This document shows, piece after piece, positions 8,251 through 16,879 of a stretch of DNA of 64,000 nt. Position 1 is the first letter of the stretch. The number at the start of each line of letters is the position of its first letter. The stretch is from CAZEAP01 sp964510315 (GTDB lineage: Bacteria; Planctomycetota; Brocadiia; SM23-32): contig CAZEAP010000011.1 in NCBI GenBank assembly GCA_964510315.1, positions 1 to 64,000 of the forward strand, in the 5' to 3' direction. The position numbers and the translations under genes are program-made. The notes beneath the pieces were generated by a model. That model was not told the DNA's origin. It saw only the letters and a program-made list of their open reading frames with translations, and did not search any database.

Positions 8251-9713
8251 GTGGACTCCTCCCGCTCCGATGCGGGGAGAGACTCCACGTAGCGCTCGAA
8301 GAGTTCGGCGTAGCGCTCCGCGTCGGGGCCGGGCCGGACGACCTCCTCATCAGGGGTCATCTCCTCGGACAGTGCGTCCAGGCCCGCTTCCTTCTCCAGG
8401 AGGCCCCGAGCCACGACGCCCGCGCCGAGGGCACTGGTCTCGGTCTCCGGGATGCAGGCGATGGGCAGACCGGTGATCCCGGCGATTATACGGGGCGTAA
8501 GCCGCGCGGCCGCCGCGCCGCCGCACATGATGAGCCGGTCCACCTCCATCCCGGCGTCGGTCAGGAACCCGAGGTAGCGGGCCAGTTCGAAGGTCAGCCC
8601 CTCCACTACCGCCCTCAGCAGGTCGGCCCGGCCGTGAGAGAGGCGCAGGCCGCAGAGCTTTCCCGCCGTTCCCGGCGCCAGGCGGGCTCCACCCCCGGGG
8701 CTGAGGAAGGGCCAGAACATAACTCCGTTGGCCCCGGGCGGGCTCTCCCGGAGGATGGCATCCACCTCCTCAGGTTCCCCCCCGGTGATACCCAGGTTGC
8801 GCAGAGCCCAGCCGAAAACCGAACCACCGTTGACCAGCGAGAGGATTTGCCCGTAGAGACCCTCCACAAGATGGCTGCAGACGAACGCCTCGGGGATAAC
8901 CGGGCGCATCAGCTCCGCGCCGACGGCGAGGAGCACCCACGCCGTGCCGGCACCCAACATCACGTCGCCCGGATGGACGGCCCCGCATCCCACCGCGGCG
9001 GCATACTGATCGTGCACGGCCGGAGAGACCGGGATTCCGACGGGCAGCCCGGCGCGCCGGGCGAACTCCGGCAACAGAGGCCCGGCCTCACTGCGCGGAT
9101 CGAGCAGTTCCGGGAGCCGGTCCTCAGCGAGGCCCATCTCCCTCAATACGGCCGGATCGGCCTGCTGCAACGAAGGGTTCAGAAGCAACGCCAACGATAA
9201 AGAGGTGGCGTCGTGCGCCCTCCTGCCACAGAGGCGAGAGACGATAACGTCCCCGAGAAAACCCACCTGGTAGGGAGGGTCCAGCAGCGTGGGCCGCTCC
9301 TCCCGGAGCCGGAGCAACTGGCCCAGGGCGGTGCCGCTGCTGCCATGCCCGACGTGCTCGGCAAACCACTCCTCGCCCAGGCGTTCGGTCAGGCGGCGAT
9401 TCCAGGGCTCCGCGCGCCCGTCAAGCCAGCTTATCATCCGCCCAACCGGGCGCCCGTCGCCGTTCAGCATCTGCAGGGCGCCCCCCTGGCTGGACACTCC
9501 CACCGCGCGGACACGGGCGAGGTCGGCCCCTACCGCCAGTTGTGCCACCACCGATCGCGCTGCAGTCCAGGTTTCCTCGATGTCCTGCTCGACCCCGCGG
9601 TCGCCCACGTGCAGAAGGTCGACGCGCTCGGAGGCGCGGGCTACAACTTTCCCGCTCTCATCGGCCACGATGGCCTTCACGTTGGTTGTGCCCAGGTCCA
9701 GACCGATAAACAA
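8247..9713 (-). CDS. FGGY-family carbohydrate kinase
   Basis: The 488-residue protein is a sugar kinase of the FGGY family (xylulokinase, gluconokinase and ribulokinase relatives). It has the N-terminal phosphate-1 motif FIGLDLGTTNVKAIV, the catalytic Asp in SPAVHDQYAAAVGCG near residue 240, and the C-terminal adenosine motif LIMCGGAAAARLTP. I place the start at the TTG at 9713, because GGAGG lies 9 bases upstream and the known N-terminus of the family begins there. Longer starts read into the upstream gene. It begins four bases after the stop of the isomerase gene. It is expected to phosphorylate the ketose made by the isomerase. Confidence 0.85.
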   Translation of the reverse strand: MFIGLDLGTTNVKAIVADESGKVVARASERVDLLHVGDRGVEQDIEETWTAARSVVAQLAVGADLARVRAVGVSSQGGALQMLNGDGRPVGRMISWLDGRAEPWNRRLTERLGEEWFAEHVGHGSSGTALGQLLRLREERPTLLDPPYQVGFLGDVIVSRLCGRRAHDATSLSLALLLNPSLQQADPAVLREMGLAEDRLPELLDPRSEAGPLLPEFARRAGLPVGIPVSPAVHDQYAAAVGCGAVHPGDVMLGAGTAWVLLAVGAELMRPVIPEAFVCSHLVEGLYGQILSLVNGGSVFGWALRNLGITGGEPEEVDAILRESPPGANGVMFWPFLSPGGGARLAPGTAGKLCGLRLSHGRADLLRAVVEGLTFELARYLGFLTDAGMEVDRLIMCGGAAAARLTPRIIAGITGLPIACIPETETSALGAGVVARGLLEKEAGLDALSEEMTPDEEVVRPGPDAERYAELFERYVESLPASEREEST

Positions 9714-9717
9714 TGCA

Positions 9718-11130
9718 CTACACCTCCACGTAGTCGGCACCAAGGATGTGCGCGGCCATCTTGAGCCGACGCCGGGCGTCACCGAAACAGACGGCGGAGT
9801 GATGCGGCCCTCCGGCGCGGGCGTAGGCGGTCAGGAAATCCCGCACGTCTCCCTCCGGCAGCAGCTTGCTGTGCGGCACCTCCAGGCCCTCCAGCGGGCC
9901 GAAATCCGCAATGCGCATCGGCGAAACGACCATCCGCCAGCCGCCCTCACCATCGGGCGTCAGCGCGCACAGGGTGGCCGGACCCGGCTCGAAGACCGTC
10001 TTCAGAACCAGCTCCGGGCGGTCACCGCCCGTAATGGAACGACTCCTGGCCGACAGGTTCACCTTGCGGCCGCTACGGGCCATGGCCACGTTGGCCTCGC
10101 CCATGTGGCTGAGGAGAACTCCGTTGCCCGCGAAATCCACGGTGAATATCTCGGTGAAACCGGCGGGCGGGGCAAGCCAGTTGAGGAAAGCCGTCCCCGC
10201 GGCCGCGATGAGGTCGCCCTCCCCTCCGAAACCGACCCCCTCCGACATCAGCCGGCTGGCGGCCACAAAGGGAACGCCGGGGGCCCGATCGCTCTCGCCG
10301 AATGCCGTGAACTGATAGGTGAGAGCGTCCAGGTTCTCATTCCGGACCATCTCCCGTAGCGCCAGCTCGCCGCGTGCCGTTGCCGCCAGGTCCGCGTCGG
10401 TCAGCTCCGGCGCCACCTGGTAGGAGTTCCGGTATTCGGCCACCAGTTCCTCCACGCCCTCGGCCGGGGCCTCTTCACACCGCCGGGCGAAGTCGTCCAT
10501 CGCCAGCGGCGTCCACTCGCATCCCAGCGTGGCCACCATCCGGGTTGTATCCAGCGCGAAGTCCCCCATGCCGGGAAAGGGATAGCCCAGCAGACCCAGG
10601 CGGGCGCCGCTGAGCCTGCGGACGGCCGCGGCCGCCGCGAAGAAATCCGCCAGGTAGTCCGTGCCCTCCTCGTCCCGCAGATGCGAAGTCACGTACTCGA
10701 ACTCCACGCCGCTTCTGCGGAGCACGTTGCAGAGGTCCTGCGTGCCGTGAACGCCGTGATTGGCGATCATCGCGGCGTCGTCGAATCCCTCCCCCACCTC
10801 CCACAGCTCCTGGGTGTTCCACACGATGATGGGGAGACGGGTCCGCTGCAGCGCGGGGAGGGCCATCTGGCTGGGAGAATAGGTAAGGAGCATGACGAGG
10901 AGTGCATCGACGCCGGCGGCCTCGAAATCCGCCACCTCGGCCTCGACGTCCCCGCGCCGATAGACGGCCCCGGGGAAGAACACCTCCGCCAGCGGCTCCA
11001 GCGCCGGCAGCACCGCCTCCCGCACCCATGCCTCCCGGCCCTCGCGCAGGTCCGGGGCGATCTCCTCATACAATTCCAGGGTCAGCCCGAGGAGGCCCAC
11101 CCGCGGCCGTCCGCTCCGTCGCGCCCTCAT
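9718..11130 (-). CDS. AraA-like sugar isomerase (L-arabinose/L-fucose isomerase superfamily)
   Basis: The 470-residue protein has the layout of L-arabinose isomerases. The N-terminal Rossmann-like domain carries LLTYSPSQMALPALQ. The middle domain carries SEGVGFGGEGDLIAAAGTAF, the counterpart of the metal-binding Glu region, followed by a His in LLSHMGEANVAMA. The end has the hallmark GGPHHSAVCFGD segment with the C-terminal metal-ligand His. It is distant from canonical AraA, so the aldose substrate is uncertain. A strong AAGGAGG precedes the ATG by 6 bases. It sits between an oxidoreductase and a sugar kinase, as expected for the first step of an isomerase-kinase-aldolase route. Confidence 0.75.
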   Translation of the reverse strand: MRARRSGRPRVGLLGLTLELYEEIAPDLREGREAWVREAVLPALEPLAEVFFPGAVYRRGDVEAEVADFEAAGVDALLVMLLTYSPSQMALPALQRTRLPIIVWNTQELWEVGEGFDDAAMIANHGVHGTQDLCNVLRRSGVEFEYVTSHLRDEEGTDYLADFFAAAAAVRRLSGARLGLLGYPFPGMGDFALDTTRMVATLGCEWTPLAMDDFARRCEEAPAEGVEELVAEYRNSYQVAPELTDADLAATARGELALREMVRNENLDALTYQFTAFGESDRAPGVPFVAASRLMSEGVGFGGEGDLIAAAGTAFLNWLAPPAGFTEIFTVDFAGNGVLLSHMGEANVAMARSGRKVNLSARSRSITGGDRPELVLKTVFEPGPATLCALTPDGEGGWRMVVSPMRIADFGPLEGLEVPHSKLLPEGDVRDFLTAYARAGGPHHSAVCFGDARRRLKMAAHILGADYVEV

Positions 11131-11142
11131 CGCAATCCTCCT

Positions 11143-12288
11143 TCAGCTTTCGGAAGGTTGCGGCAACTCGTGCCACTGCTCGGATTCGGCCGAGGCCCGT
11201 ATCGCCTCCAGGACGCGCTGCAGGTGCAGGCCCTCGGTCAGGGAGGGACGGGCTTCCCTGCCCTCAGCGACGGCTCCGAGGAAGGCGTGCAGACATTCCA
11301 CGTGCGCGCGCACCCAACCGATGGAGAACTTGGGACCGGGGAAGGCGGCGTCCGGATAACGCTGCACGGTCGCGATGCGCGTCCAGCCGCGTGTGCCGCC
11401 GTACTCGCCTTCCGGCGGCCGCTCGTCGTAGACCTCCAGGTAGTTCGGCTGCATCAGGTTGAAGCGGACGGCTCCGCTGCGCCCATGGATCTCGAACCGC
11501 AGCTCGTCCTCGGTGCCGGTGGCGATCTTGCTGACCTCGACGGTGCCGAAGGCTCCGTCGGTGCAGCGCAGCATCATGGCGGCGGCCTCCTCGACGTCGA
11601 TCTCCATCGTCTCACCCGGCCTGTCCTTCCGAGGGCGGCGCGGCGACCATATGCGGCTGGTACAGTTGACGCTCTCGAAGGGGCCGATCAGCCACCACAG
11701 CAGGTCGATCACGTGGGCCCCGAGGTCCCGGATCACCCCTCCCCCCGCCTCGGCGGTGGACTTCCAGTTCACGGCCTTGTCGGGATCGACGCTGCCCGCG
11801 TGCAGATAGGCGGCCCGGAAGTGCGTGACCGGCCCCAGGAAGCCCTCCTCGACGAGCTGTCTGGCCCGGATGGTCGCCGGCAGGAAGCGATACTGCAACA
11901 CGGTCTGGCCCACCCCGCCGTAGCCGCTCAGCAGGCCCTCCAGCTCCTCGGCCTCCCGGAGCCCGGCAGTGACCGGTTTGTCGCAGTAGATGTGCATGTT
12001 CCCGGAGACGGCCGCCTCCAGGGCCGGGAAATGCAACTGATTGGGCGTGCAGACGTGGACGATGTCCACGTCGTCGGCCTCTACGACCTCCCGGAAGTCG
12101 GTGGTACATCGTCCGTAGCCGCCGTTCTCCATGGCGGCGATCGCCGTCTCCTCCCGGGAAGTGCAGACGACCCGGAGCTGCGTCCGAACCGGCGGGGGGT
12201 CGTAGTAGATGGGCATGGTGCGGTGGGCGTAGGTGTGCATCCTGCCCATAAATCCGTAGCCCAGCATGCCGACTCCCAGCGGTCGCAT
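11143..12288 (-). CDS. Gfo/Idh/MocA family oxidoreductase
   Basis: This 381-residue NAD(P)-dependent oxidoreductase has the Rossmann motif GVGMLGYGFMGRMH at residues 5-18, the conserved YCDKPVTAGLREAEE segment near residue 107 with the catalytic Lys of the EKP-type motif (here DKP), and DLGAHVIDLLWWL near residue 190 with the conserved Asp and His. I chose the ATG at 12288 because AAGGAG lies 8 bases upstream. A longer form from the ATG at 12318 would overlap the end of the aminotransferase gene by eight bases. The family oxidises sugars and cyclitols, so a sugar substrate is likely. Confidence 0.85.
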   Translation of the reverse strand: MRPLGVGMLGYGFMGRMHTYAHRTMPIYYDPPPVRTQLRVVCTSREETAIAAMENGGYGRCTTDFREVVEADDVDIVHVCTPNQLHFPALEAAVSGNMHIYCDKPVTAGLREAEELEGLLSGYGGVGQTVLQYRFLPATIRARQLVEEGFLGPVTHFRAAYLHAGSVDPDKAVNWKSTAEAGGGVIRDLGAHVIDLLWWLIGPFESVNCTSRIWSPRRPRKDRPGETMEIDVEEAAAMMLRCTDGAFGTVEVSKIATGTEDELRFEIHGRSGAVRFNLMQPNYLEVYDERPPEGEYGGTRGWTRIATVQRYPDAAFPGPKFSIGWVRAHVECLHAFLGAVAEGREARPSLTEGLHLQRVLEAIRASAESEQWHELPQPSES

Positions 12289-12310
12289 GTGCGGATCTCC
12301 TTCAGCGTTC

Positions 12311-13729
12311 TCACTCATAGCCCAGTTCGCACGCCGTCTCGCCGATGGCCTCGTCGATGATGTCCAGTCCCTTGAGAAGAACCTCGTCCTCCATAACGAT
12401 GGGAGGGCTCATGCGGAGTATGTGCCCCGCGGGGATCCAGGCAAGCCCCTTCCGGAAGGCTTTCACATACACCATCTCCCCCGCTTTCTCAAACGGCTCT
12501 TTGGTGGCCGGGTCCTTCACCAGTTCGATGCCCATCAGGCATCCCTTCGCGCGGACGTCGCCGACGATGGCGTGCTCGCGTTTCATCCCCTCCATCCTCT
12601 CCAGGGCGAGTTCGCCCAGATGGGCCGATCTCTCCAGGAGACCCTCTTCCCGGATTACTCGGGTGCTGGCGAGGGCGGCGGCACAGGCCATCGGGTTGCC
12701 GCCGTAGCTGCTGGAGGCCGAGATGGACTCGAAGGACTCCTTGTAGGGCTCCCGCACGGCGACGCAGGTGACCGGGAAGCCGTTGCCGAAGCCTTTGCCG
12801 ATGGAGACGACGTCCGGCACCACGTCCCAGTGCTCGGTGCAGAGCCACCGCCCGGTCCTCCCCCAGCCCGTCAGCACTTCGTCGGCCATCAGCAGGATGT
12901 CCTTATCATCGCAGTAGCTGCGGAGCTTGGGGAAGAAATCGTCCGGCGGCATGACGGTCCCGCCCCAGCCCTGGATGGGCTCCAGCACGAAACCGGCCAC
13001 GTTGTGCACGGTCGCCTTGTCGATGTACTCGTCGTAGAACTCGATGTAGCGATCGGTGTCGATCGAGCCGTCGGGCCGGCTCCACAGAGGGCGATAGACG
13101 TCGGGACGGGGCACCATGTGCATCCCCGGTGCTCTGACCGGGCCATACACGAAGGAACGTATCTGGCCAAGGGAAACCGAGCCGTAGGTTTTCCCGTGAA
13201 AGTCGTAGAAGCAGGAGAGCATCTCCTGCGCGCCGGAGGCGGCGCGCATAACGCGCATCCCCGCCTCTACGGCCGTGGTCCCGGAGTCGTAGAACTGGAA
13301 CCCGCTGAGGTCACCGGGCAGGACTTCCGCCAGTTCCTCCACCAGTTGGGCCTTGACGCGGGTGGTGAAGTCGTGGCAGTTCATCAACTTGCCCGCGTAA
13401 TGCCGCACCGCTTCGGTCACCTTCGGATGGCAGTGGCCGAGGGTGGTCACGTAGATGCCGGAGGAGAAGTCGATATACCGGTTCCCGTCCACGTCGGTCA
13501 GCACGCAGCCCCGACCGGACTCAAAGGTCACCGGGAAGAGCCGCACCTGGCCGCTGAGCCCTTTGAAATGCCGGCTGCAGCGCTCGTGGACGCGACGGGA
13601 GCGCGGCCCGGGTGGCGTGACGTCGACGTTCGGCACCTTCTCCAGGTCCACAGCGCCCCAATCGGAATCCACGCTCACGCGGGGCAGCACGTCCCGCTCA
13701 TCCGAGCCCGTATCGCTGGACGACTTCAT
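12311..13729 (-). CDS. Class III PLP-dependent aminotransferase
   Basis: The 472-residue protein is a class III aminotransferase (acetylornithine, 4-aminobutyrate and 2,2-dialkylglycine type). It has the phosphate-binding segment FYDSGTTAVEAGMRVMRAAS, the cofactor Asp in LLMADEVLTGWGRTG, and the Schiff-base Lys in VSIGKGFGNGFPVT near residue 300. The ATG at 13729 has AGGAG 9 bases upstream and is preferred over the GTG two codons earlier. Its 5' end overlaps the end of the aldolase gene by 32 bases. In a sugar operon it could aminate a keto-sugar or an aldehyde released by the aldolase. The exact amine donor and acceptor are unknown. Confidence 0.85.
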   Translation of the reverse strand: MKSSSDTGSDERDVLPRVSVDSDWGAVDLEKVPNVDVTPPGPRSRRVHERCSRHFKGLSGQVRLFPVTFESGRGCVLTDVDGNRYIDFSSGIYVTTLGHCHPKVTEAVRHYAGKLMNCHDFTTRVKAQLVEELAEVLPGDLSGFQFYDSGTTAVEAGMRVMRAASGAQEMLSCFYDFHGKTYGSVSLGQIRSFVYGPVRAPGMHMVPRPDVYRPLWSRPDGSIDTDRYIEFYDEYIDKATVHNVAGFVLEPIQGWGGTVMPPDDFFPKLRSYCDDKDILLMADEVLTGWGRTGRWLCTEHWDVVPDVVSIGKGFGNGFPVTCVAVREPYKESFESISASSSYGGNPMACAAALASTRVIREEGLLERSAHLGELALERMEGMKREHAIVGDVRAKGCLMGIELVKDPATKEPFEKAGEMVYVKAFRKGLAWIPAGHILRMSPPIVMEDEVLLKGLDIIDEAIGETACELGYE

Positions 13730-14507
13730 CGACACTCTCTCCTTCCCTTACCACCCGGCACAGGGCCGCCTGGAAGGCGTGGGGGTCCGGCACCTGGAGG
13801 GCGTTCCGTCCGAAGACCACGCCCCCGGCGCCGGCCTCCACCTCGTCGGCCGCCAGTTGCAGGGCCTCCCGCTGCGTCGGCCGCTTCTCGGCGCCGAGTC
13901 CCAGGACCGGCACCGGGCAGGTCTCGGTCACTTCACCGAAGTTCATGGTGTTAAAAGTCTTAACAGCATCCGCGCCCAGCTCGGCGGCGATGCGCGCGCC
14001 GGTGCGGATGCTCTCGTGCAGTTCTTCCGGCGTCATCTCCGGTTGTCCCGTAGGAAAATACTCCCCGATCACGGGCAGCCCCAGCCGGTGGGCATCGGCT
14101 GTGAGACGGGAGAAGACCTCCACGTTGCGGGCGTCCCTCTGCTCGCTGCCGGTCTTCAGGCTCAGCGAAGCCAGGGCCACGTCCATGCCCTCTCGGAGCC
14201 CGTCCTCCACCCGGTAGCTCTCGCCGCTGACCGCGTCCCGGTAACCCCACTGGAAGCAGTAAACGGTATTCCAGTTCAGGCGCACCACCGCCGCGGGGCG
14301 GTCCCGTCCGGCGAACAACTCCGCACAGTGGCGCAGCATGCCGGGTGCAAGCAGCACGCCGTCGACCTCGGGGTTTATCCGGGCCGCCGTGGCCGGCAGG
14401 TCCTCCATGCCGGGGATGGGGCCGTCGAACATGCCGTGGTCCATGGCAATGATGACCGCCCGGTCCTCCCCGAAGAGCCGCGAGAGCCGGATCTGGCGTC
14501 CGTCCAT
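13698..14507 (-). CDS. DhnA/LsrF-type class I aldolase
   Basis: The 269-residue TIM barrel belongs to the class I fructose-bisphosphate aldolase, DhnA and LsrF group (DeoC/LacD superfamily). Visible signatures are AVIIAMDHGMFDGPIPG at the N-terminus, the Schiff-base Lys in LGADAVKTFNTMNF near residue 182, and the C-terminal phosphate site GAGGVVFGRNALQVPDP. AGGAG precedes the ATG. It is the second gene of the operon, nine bases after the regulator, and is likely to cleave a phosphorylated ketose. Substrate specificity cannot be read from sequence. Confidence 0.8.
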   Translation of the reverse strand: MDGRQIRLSRLFGEDRAVIIAMDHGMFDGPIPGMEDLPATAARINPEVDGVLLAPGMLRHCAELFAGRDRPAAVVRLNWNTVYCFQWGYRDAVSGESYRVEDGLREGMDVALASLSLKTGSEQRDARNVEVFSRLTADAHRLGLPVIGEYFPTGQPEMTPEELHESIRTGARIAAELGADAVKTFNTMNFGEVTETCPVPVLGLGAEKRPTQREALQLAADEVEAGAGGVVFGRNALQVPDPHAFQAALCRVVREGESVDEVVQRYGLG

Positions 14508-14516
14508 GGTTTCTCC

Positions 14517-15296
14517 TCAAACGAGAGTCACGCGCACGCCGCGGCTTTGCAGGTCCTCCACGGCGCCGGGGGCCGCGTCCCGGTCGGTTATAAGCTCGCG
14601 GATGTCCTCACAGCGGGCGTAGCGTGCGGCGGCGGGGACGCCGAGCTTCGACCGGTCCGCCACGACCACCGCGCGCCGGGCGCCCTCGACCATTCTTTCG
14701 GCCACACGTGCCGTCTCCACGTCCCCGGCGAAGAAGCCCCTCTCGGGGTCGATGCCGTCGCTGCCCAGGAAGGCGATGTCGGCGGACAGCTTCCTCAGCA
14801 GAAGCTCGGTCGCAGGCCCCACCAGGTCCGGGCTGCCCTCCCTGACGCGCCCCCCTACCAGCATTAATTCAACGTCGGCCGATCCCCACAGTTCGCTGGC
14901 GATCACCAGGCTGCTGGTAACCGCGGTGCAGGGGACACCGGACGTCGAGAGCGCGCGGGCGACCTGGAGGGTGGTGGTCCCCGTGTCCAGGAAGACCTTC
15001 CAGCCGCCTTCCACGCGCCCGGCCGCCTCACGGCCGATGCGCTCCTTCTCGGCGAGGTGGCGCCGACGGCGCTCGTCGAATGCGAACTCGAAGGTGATAC
15101 GCTGGGCCGGCATGGCGCCGCCGTAGCAGCGGATCGCCAGGCCGGATTCCTCCAGGGCATTCAGGTCCCGCCGGATGGTCATCTGGCTGACTTCGAAACG
15201 GCGGGCCATCTCCGCGGTGGATATCTCCTCGCCCCGGGAAAGTATCCGGGCGAGCCGGCGGCGTCGCCTCTCGGCCTGTGTCCCGCGTCGTGCCAT
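14517..15296 (-). CDS. DeoR-family transcriptional repressor of the sugar operon
   Basis: The 259-residue protein has a DeoR winged helix-turn-helix (residues 8-60, with EMARRFEVSQMTIRRDLNAL) and the DeoR C-terminal sensor domain. That domain includes the phosphosugar-binding FLDTGTTTLQVARAL and the LVGGRVREGSPDLVGP signature. It is the first gene of the operon, so it probably represses itself and the downstream genes until a sugar phosphate binds. The ATG has no Shine-Dalgarno sequence, and the predicted transcription start is only about two bases upstream, so the mRNA is probably leaderless. Confidence 0.9.
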   Translation of the reverse strand: MARRGTQAERRRRRLARILSRGEEISTAEMARRFEVSQMTIRRDLNALEESGLAIRCYGGAMPAQRITFEFAFDERRRRHLAEKERIGREAAGRVEGGWKVFLDTGTTTLQVARALSTSGVPCTAVTSSLVIASELWGSADVELMLVGGRVREGSPDLVGPATELLLRKLSADIAFLGSDGIDPERGFFAGDVETARVAERMVEGARRAVVVADRSKLGVPAAARYARCEDIRELITDRDAAPGAVEDLQSRGVRVTLV

Positions 15297-15304
15297 AGCG
15301 TGCG

Positions 15305-15333
15305 ATTATGTTCGATTCAAACACCCCCGTCAA
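15305..15333 (-). promoter_or_regulatory. Promoter of the DeoR-led sugar operon
   Basis: On the minus strand TTGACG (15333-15328) is followed after 17 bases by CATAAT (15310-15305). The ATG at 15296 lies about 9 bases below the -10 box, which implies a leaderless or nearly leaderless transcript. Confidence 0.65.
15306..15324. promoter_or_regulatory. Candidate DeoR operator
   Basis: The sequence contains ATGTTCGAT at 15308-15316, which matches the half-site of GlpR-type DeoR operators (WATGTTCGWT). A weaker inverted half, TCAAACA, follows. The site overlaps the -10 box of the deoR promoter and lies in the divergent promoter region, where it could also affect the glycosidase promoter at 15373. 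This is inferred from motif likeness and position. Confidence 0.45.
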
Positions 15334-15372
15334 GAGGAATTGCCGGGCCCTCCGGACCATCCGTGCCGGACG

Positions 15373-15401
15373 TTGTGGTGTGTGGCCGGGCAATGTATCA
15401 T
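15373..15401 (+). promoter_or_regulatory. Promoter of the DUF4038 glycosidase gene
   Basis: TTGTGG (15373-15378) and TATCAT (15396-15401) are separated by 17 bases. They lie about 50 bases upstream of the ATG at 15453 and diverge from the deoR promoter. Confidence 0.5.
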
Positions 15402-15452
15402 CGGGGCGAGCCCTGGTGGGCAGAGCCGTCTTCCCGTGCGGAGGAGGAAACG

Positions 15453-16838
15453 ATGTCGGAGGAGGAGATCACCCCGTCGGTTGACCTGAGCCATGGGCCG
15501 CTGCAGGTCTCGGAGAATCGCCGCTTCCTGGTTCACCGGGACGGAACGCCGTTTTTCTACCTGGGCGACACCGTCTGGGAGCTGCTGCACCGGCTGAAAC
15601 GCGACGAGATCGACCGATATCTCGCCAACCGGGCCGAGAAGAAGTTCACCGCCTGCCAGGCGGTGATACTGAGCGAGATCAACGGGCTGACAACCCCCAA
15701 CGCCTACGGTCACCTCCCCCTGGACTCCCTCGACCCCGCACGGCCCAACGAAGCATACTTCGAACTGGTGGACTACCTGGTGACGCGGGCGGCCGAAGTC
15801 GGCCTCTACGCCGCCCTGCTGCCCACCTGGGGCTCGTGGGTGGTGGAGGAGGAGCATCCACTGTTCGAAGACCACCGCATCTTCGACGCCGAGAACGCCG
15901 AGACCTACGGGCGGTTCCTGGGGGAGCGCTACCGGGAGCGGGAGAACGTCATCTGGGTGATCGGCGGCGATCGTGTCCCCGACGGCTACGAAGACCTCTG
16001 GCGCGCGCTGGCACGAGGCATCGCCATCGGCACCTGCGGCGAGGAGGACTACGAGCGCACGGTTATGACGTGGCACCCCCGCGGCGGCCACAGCTCCGGA
16101 GAGCACTGGCAGGAGGAGGTCTGGCTGACCTTCGGGATGGTGCAGTCCGGACACGATCGGCGCAGCCGGCCCTTCGAGATGATCGCCGAGGAATACCGCC
16201 GCAGCCCCACCAAGCCGGTCATCAACGGCGAACCCGGTTACGAACGCATACCCGACCGCTTGTCGGGGGACGCTCCCAAGCTGGACGCGGACGACGTGCG
16301 GCGGTTCGCCTACTGGTCGGTCTTCGCCGGCGCCTGCGGGCACACCTACGGCGCCAACGAGATGTGGATGATGTGGTCCCCGCAGATAGAGCCCACAAAC
16401 CCGAAGGCCAGCCCCCTGCTGGCGGCGGACACCCCCTGGTGGGAGGCGATGGACTACACCGGCGCCGGCCAGATGCGGCACCTCCGGGCGCTGATCGAGT
16501 CACGTCCGTTCCTCTCCAGGGTCCCGGACCGGAATATCGTGGAATACGAGGAGGAAGACCTGCTGGAGCACGTCGAGGCGACCCGCCACGCCGAAGGCGC
16601 CTATGCCATGATCTACGTGCCGCGGCCGGAGCAAGAGGTGGCGGTCCACCTGGAGGAGCTGTCCGGTGAACGCGTCCGGGTGTGGTGGTATGATCCACGG
16701 GACGGCACGGCCGAGGACCGGGGAGAAATCCCGTCCGAGGGCACCCGGGCCTTCCAGAGCCCCTCCGGCGGACCGGACTGGATCCTGGTGCTGGACGACG
16801 CGTCGCGAGGTTTCCCCGCTCCCGGCGTGCAGGGCTGA
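15453..16838 (+). CDS. DUF4038 glycoside hydrolase with C-terminal collagen-binding-like domain
   Basis: The 461-residue protein has a DUF4038 TIM barrel (about residues 10-365). Family hallmarks are RFLVHRDGTPFFYLGDTVWE near residue 24, the VIWVIGGDRVPDGYE segment near 168, and PVINGEPGYERIPD near 255 with a likely catalytic Glu. Residues about 375-461 form the small beta domain usually found at the end of these proteins (PF12904, named putative collagen-binding). No signal peptide is seen, so it is probably cytoplasmic. The start at 15453 is preceded by GGAGGA. It is transcribed away from the DeoR operon and may feed it with monosaccharide. Confidence 0.85.
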   Translation: MSEEEITPSVDLSHGPLQVSENRRFLVHRDGTPFFYLGDTVWELLHRLKRDEIDRYLANRAEKKFTACQAVILSEINGLTTPNAYGHLPLDSLDPARPNEAYFELVDYLVTRAAEVGLYAALLPTWGSWVVEEEHPLFEDHRIFDAENAETYGRFLGERYRERENVIWVIGGDRVPDGYEDLWRALARGIAIGTCGEEDYERTVMTWHPRGGHSSGEHWQEEVWLTFGMVQSGHDRRSRPFEMIAEEYRRSPTKPVINGEPGYERIPDRLSGDAPKLDADDVRRFAYWSVFAGACGHTYGANEMWMMWSPQIEPTNPKASPLLAADTPWWEAMDYTGAGQMRHLRALIESRPFLSRVPDRNIVEYEEEDLLEHVEATRHAEGAYAMIYVPRPEQEVAVHLEELSGERVRVWWYDPRDGTAEDRGEIPSEGTRAFQSPSGGPDWILVLDDASRGFPAPGVQG

Positions 16839-16879
16839 GCCGTGCCCTAACAAACCCACTTCGCAGCCTGGAGGGCACC

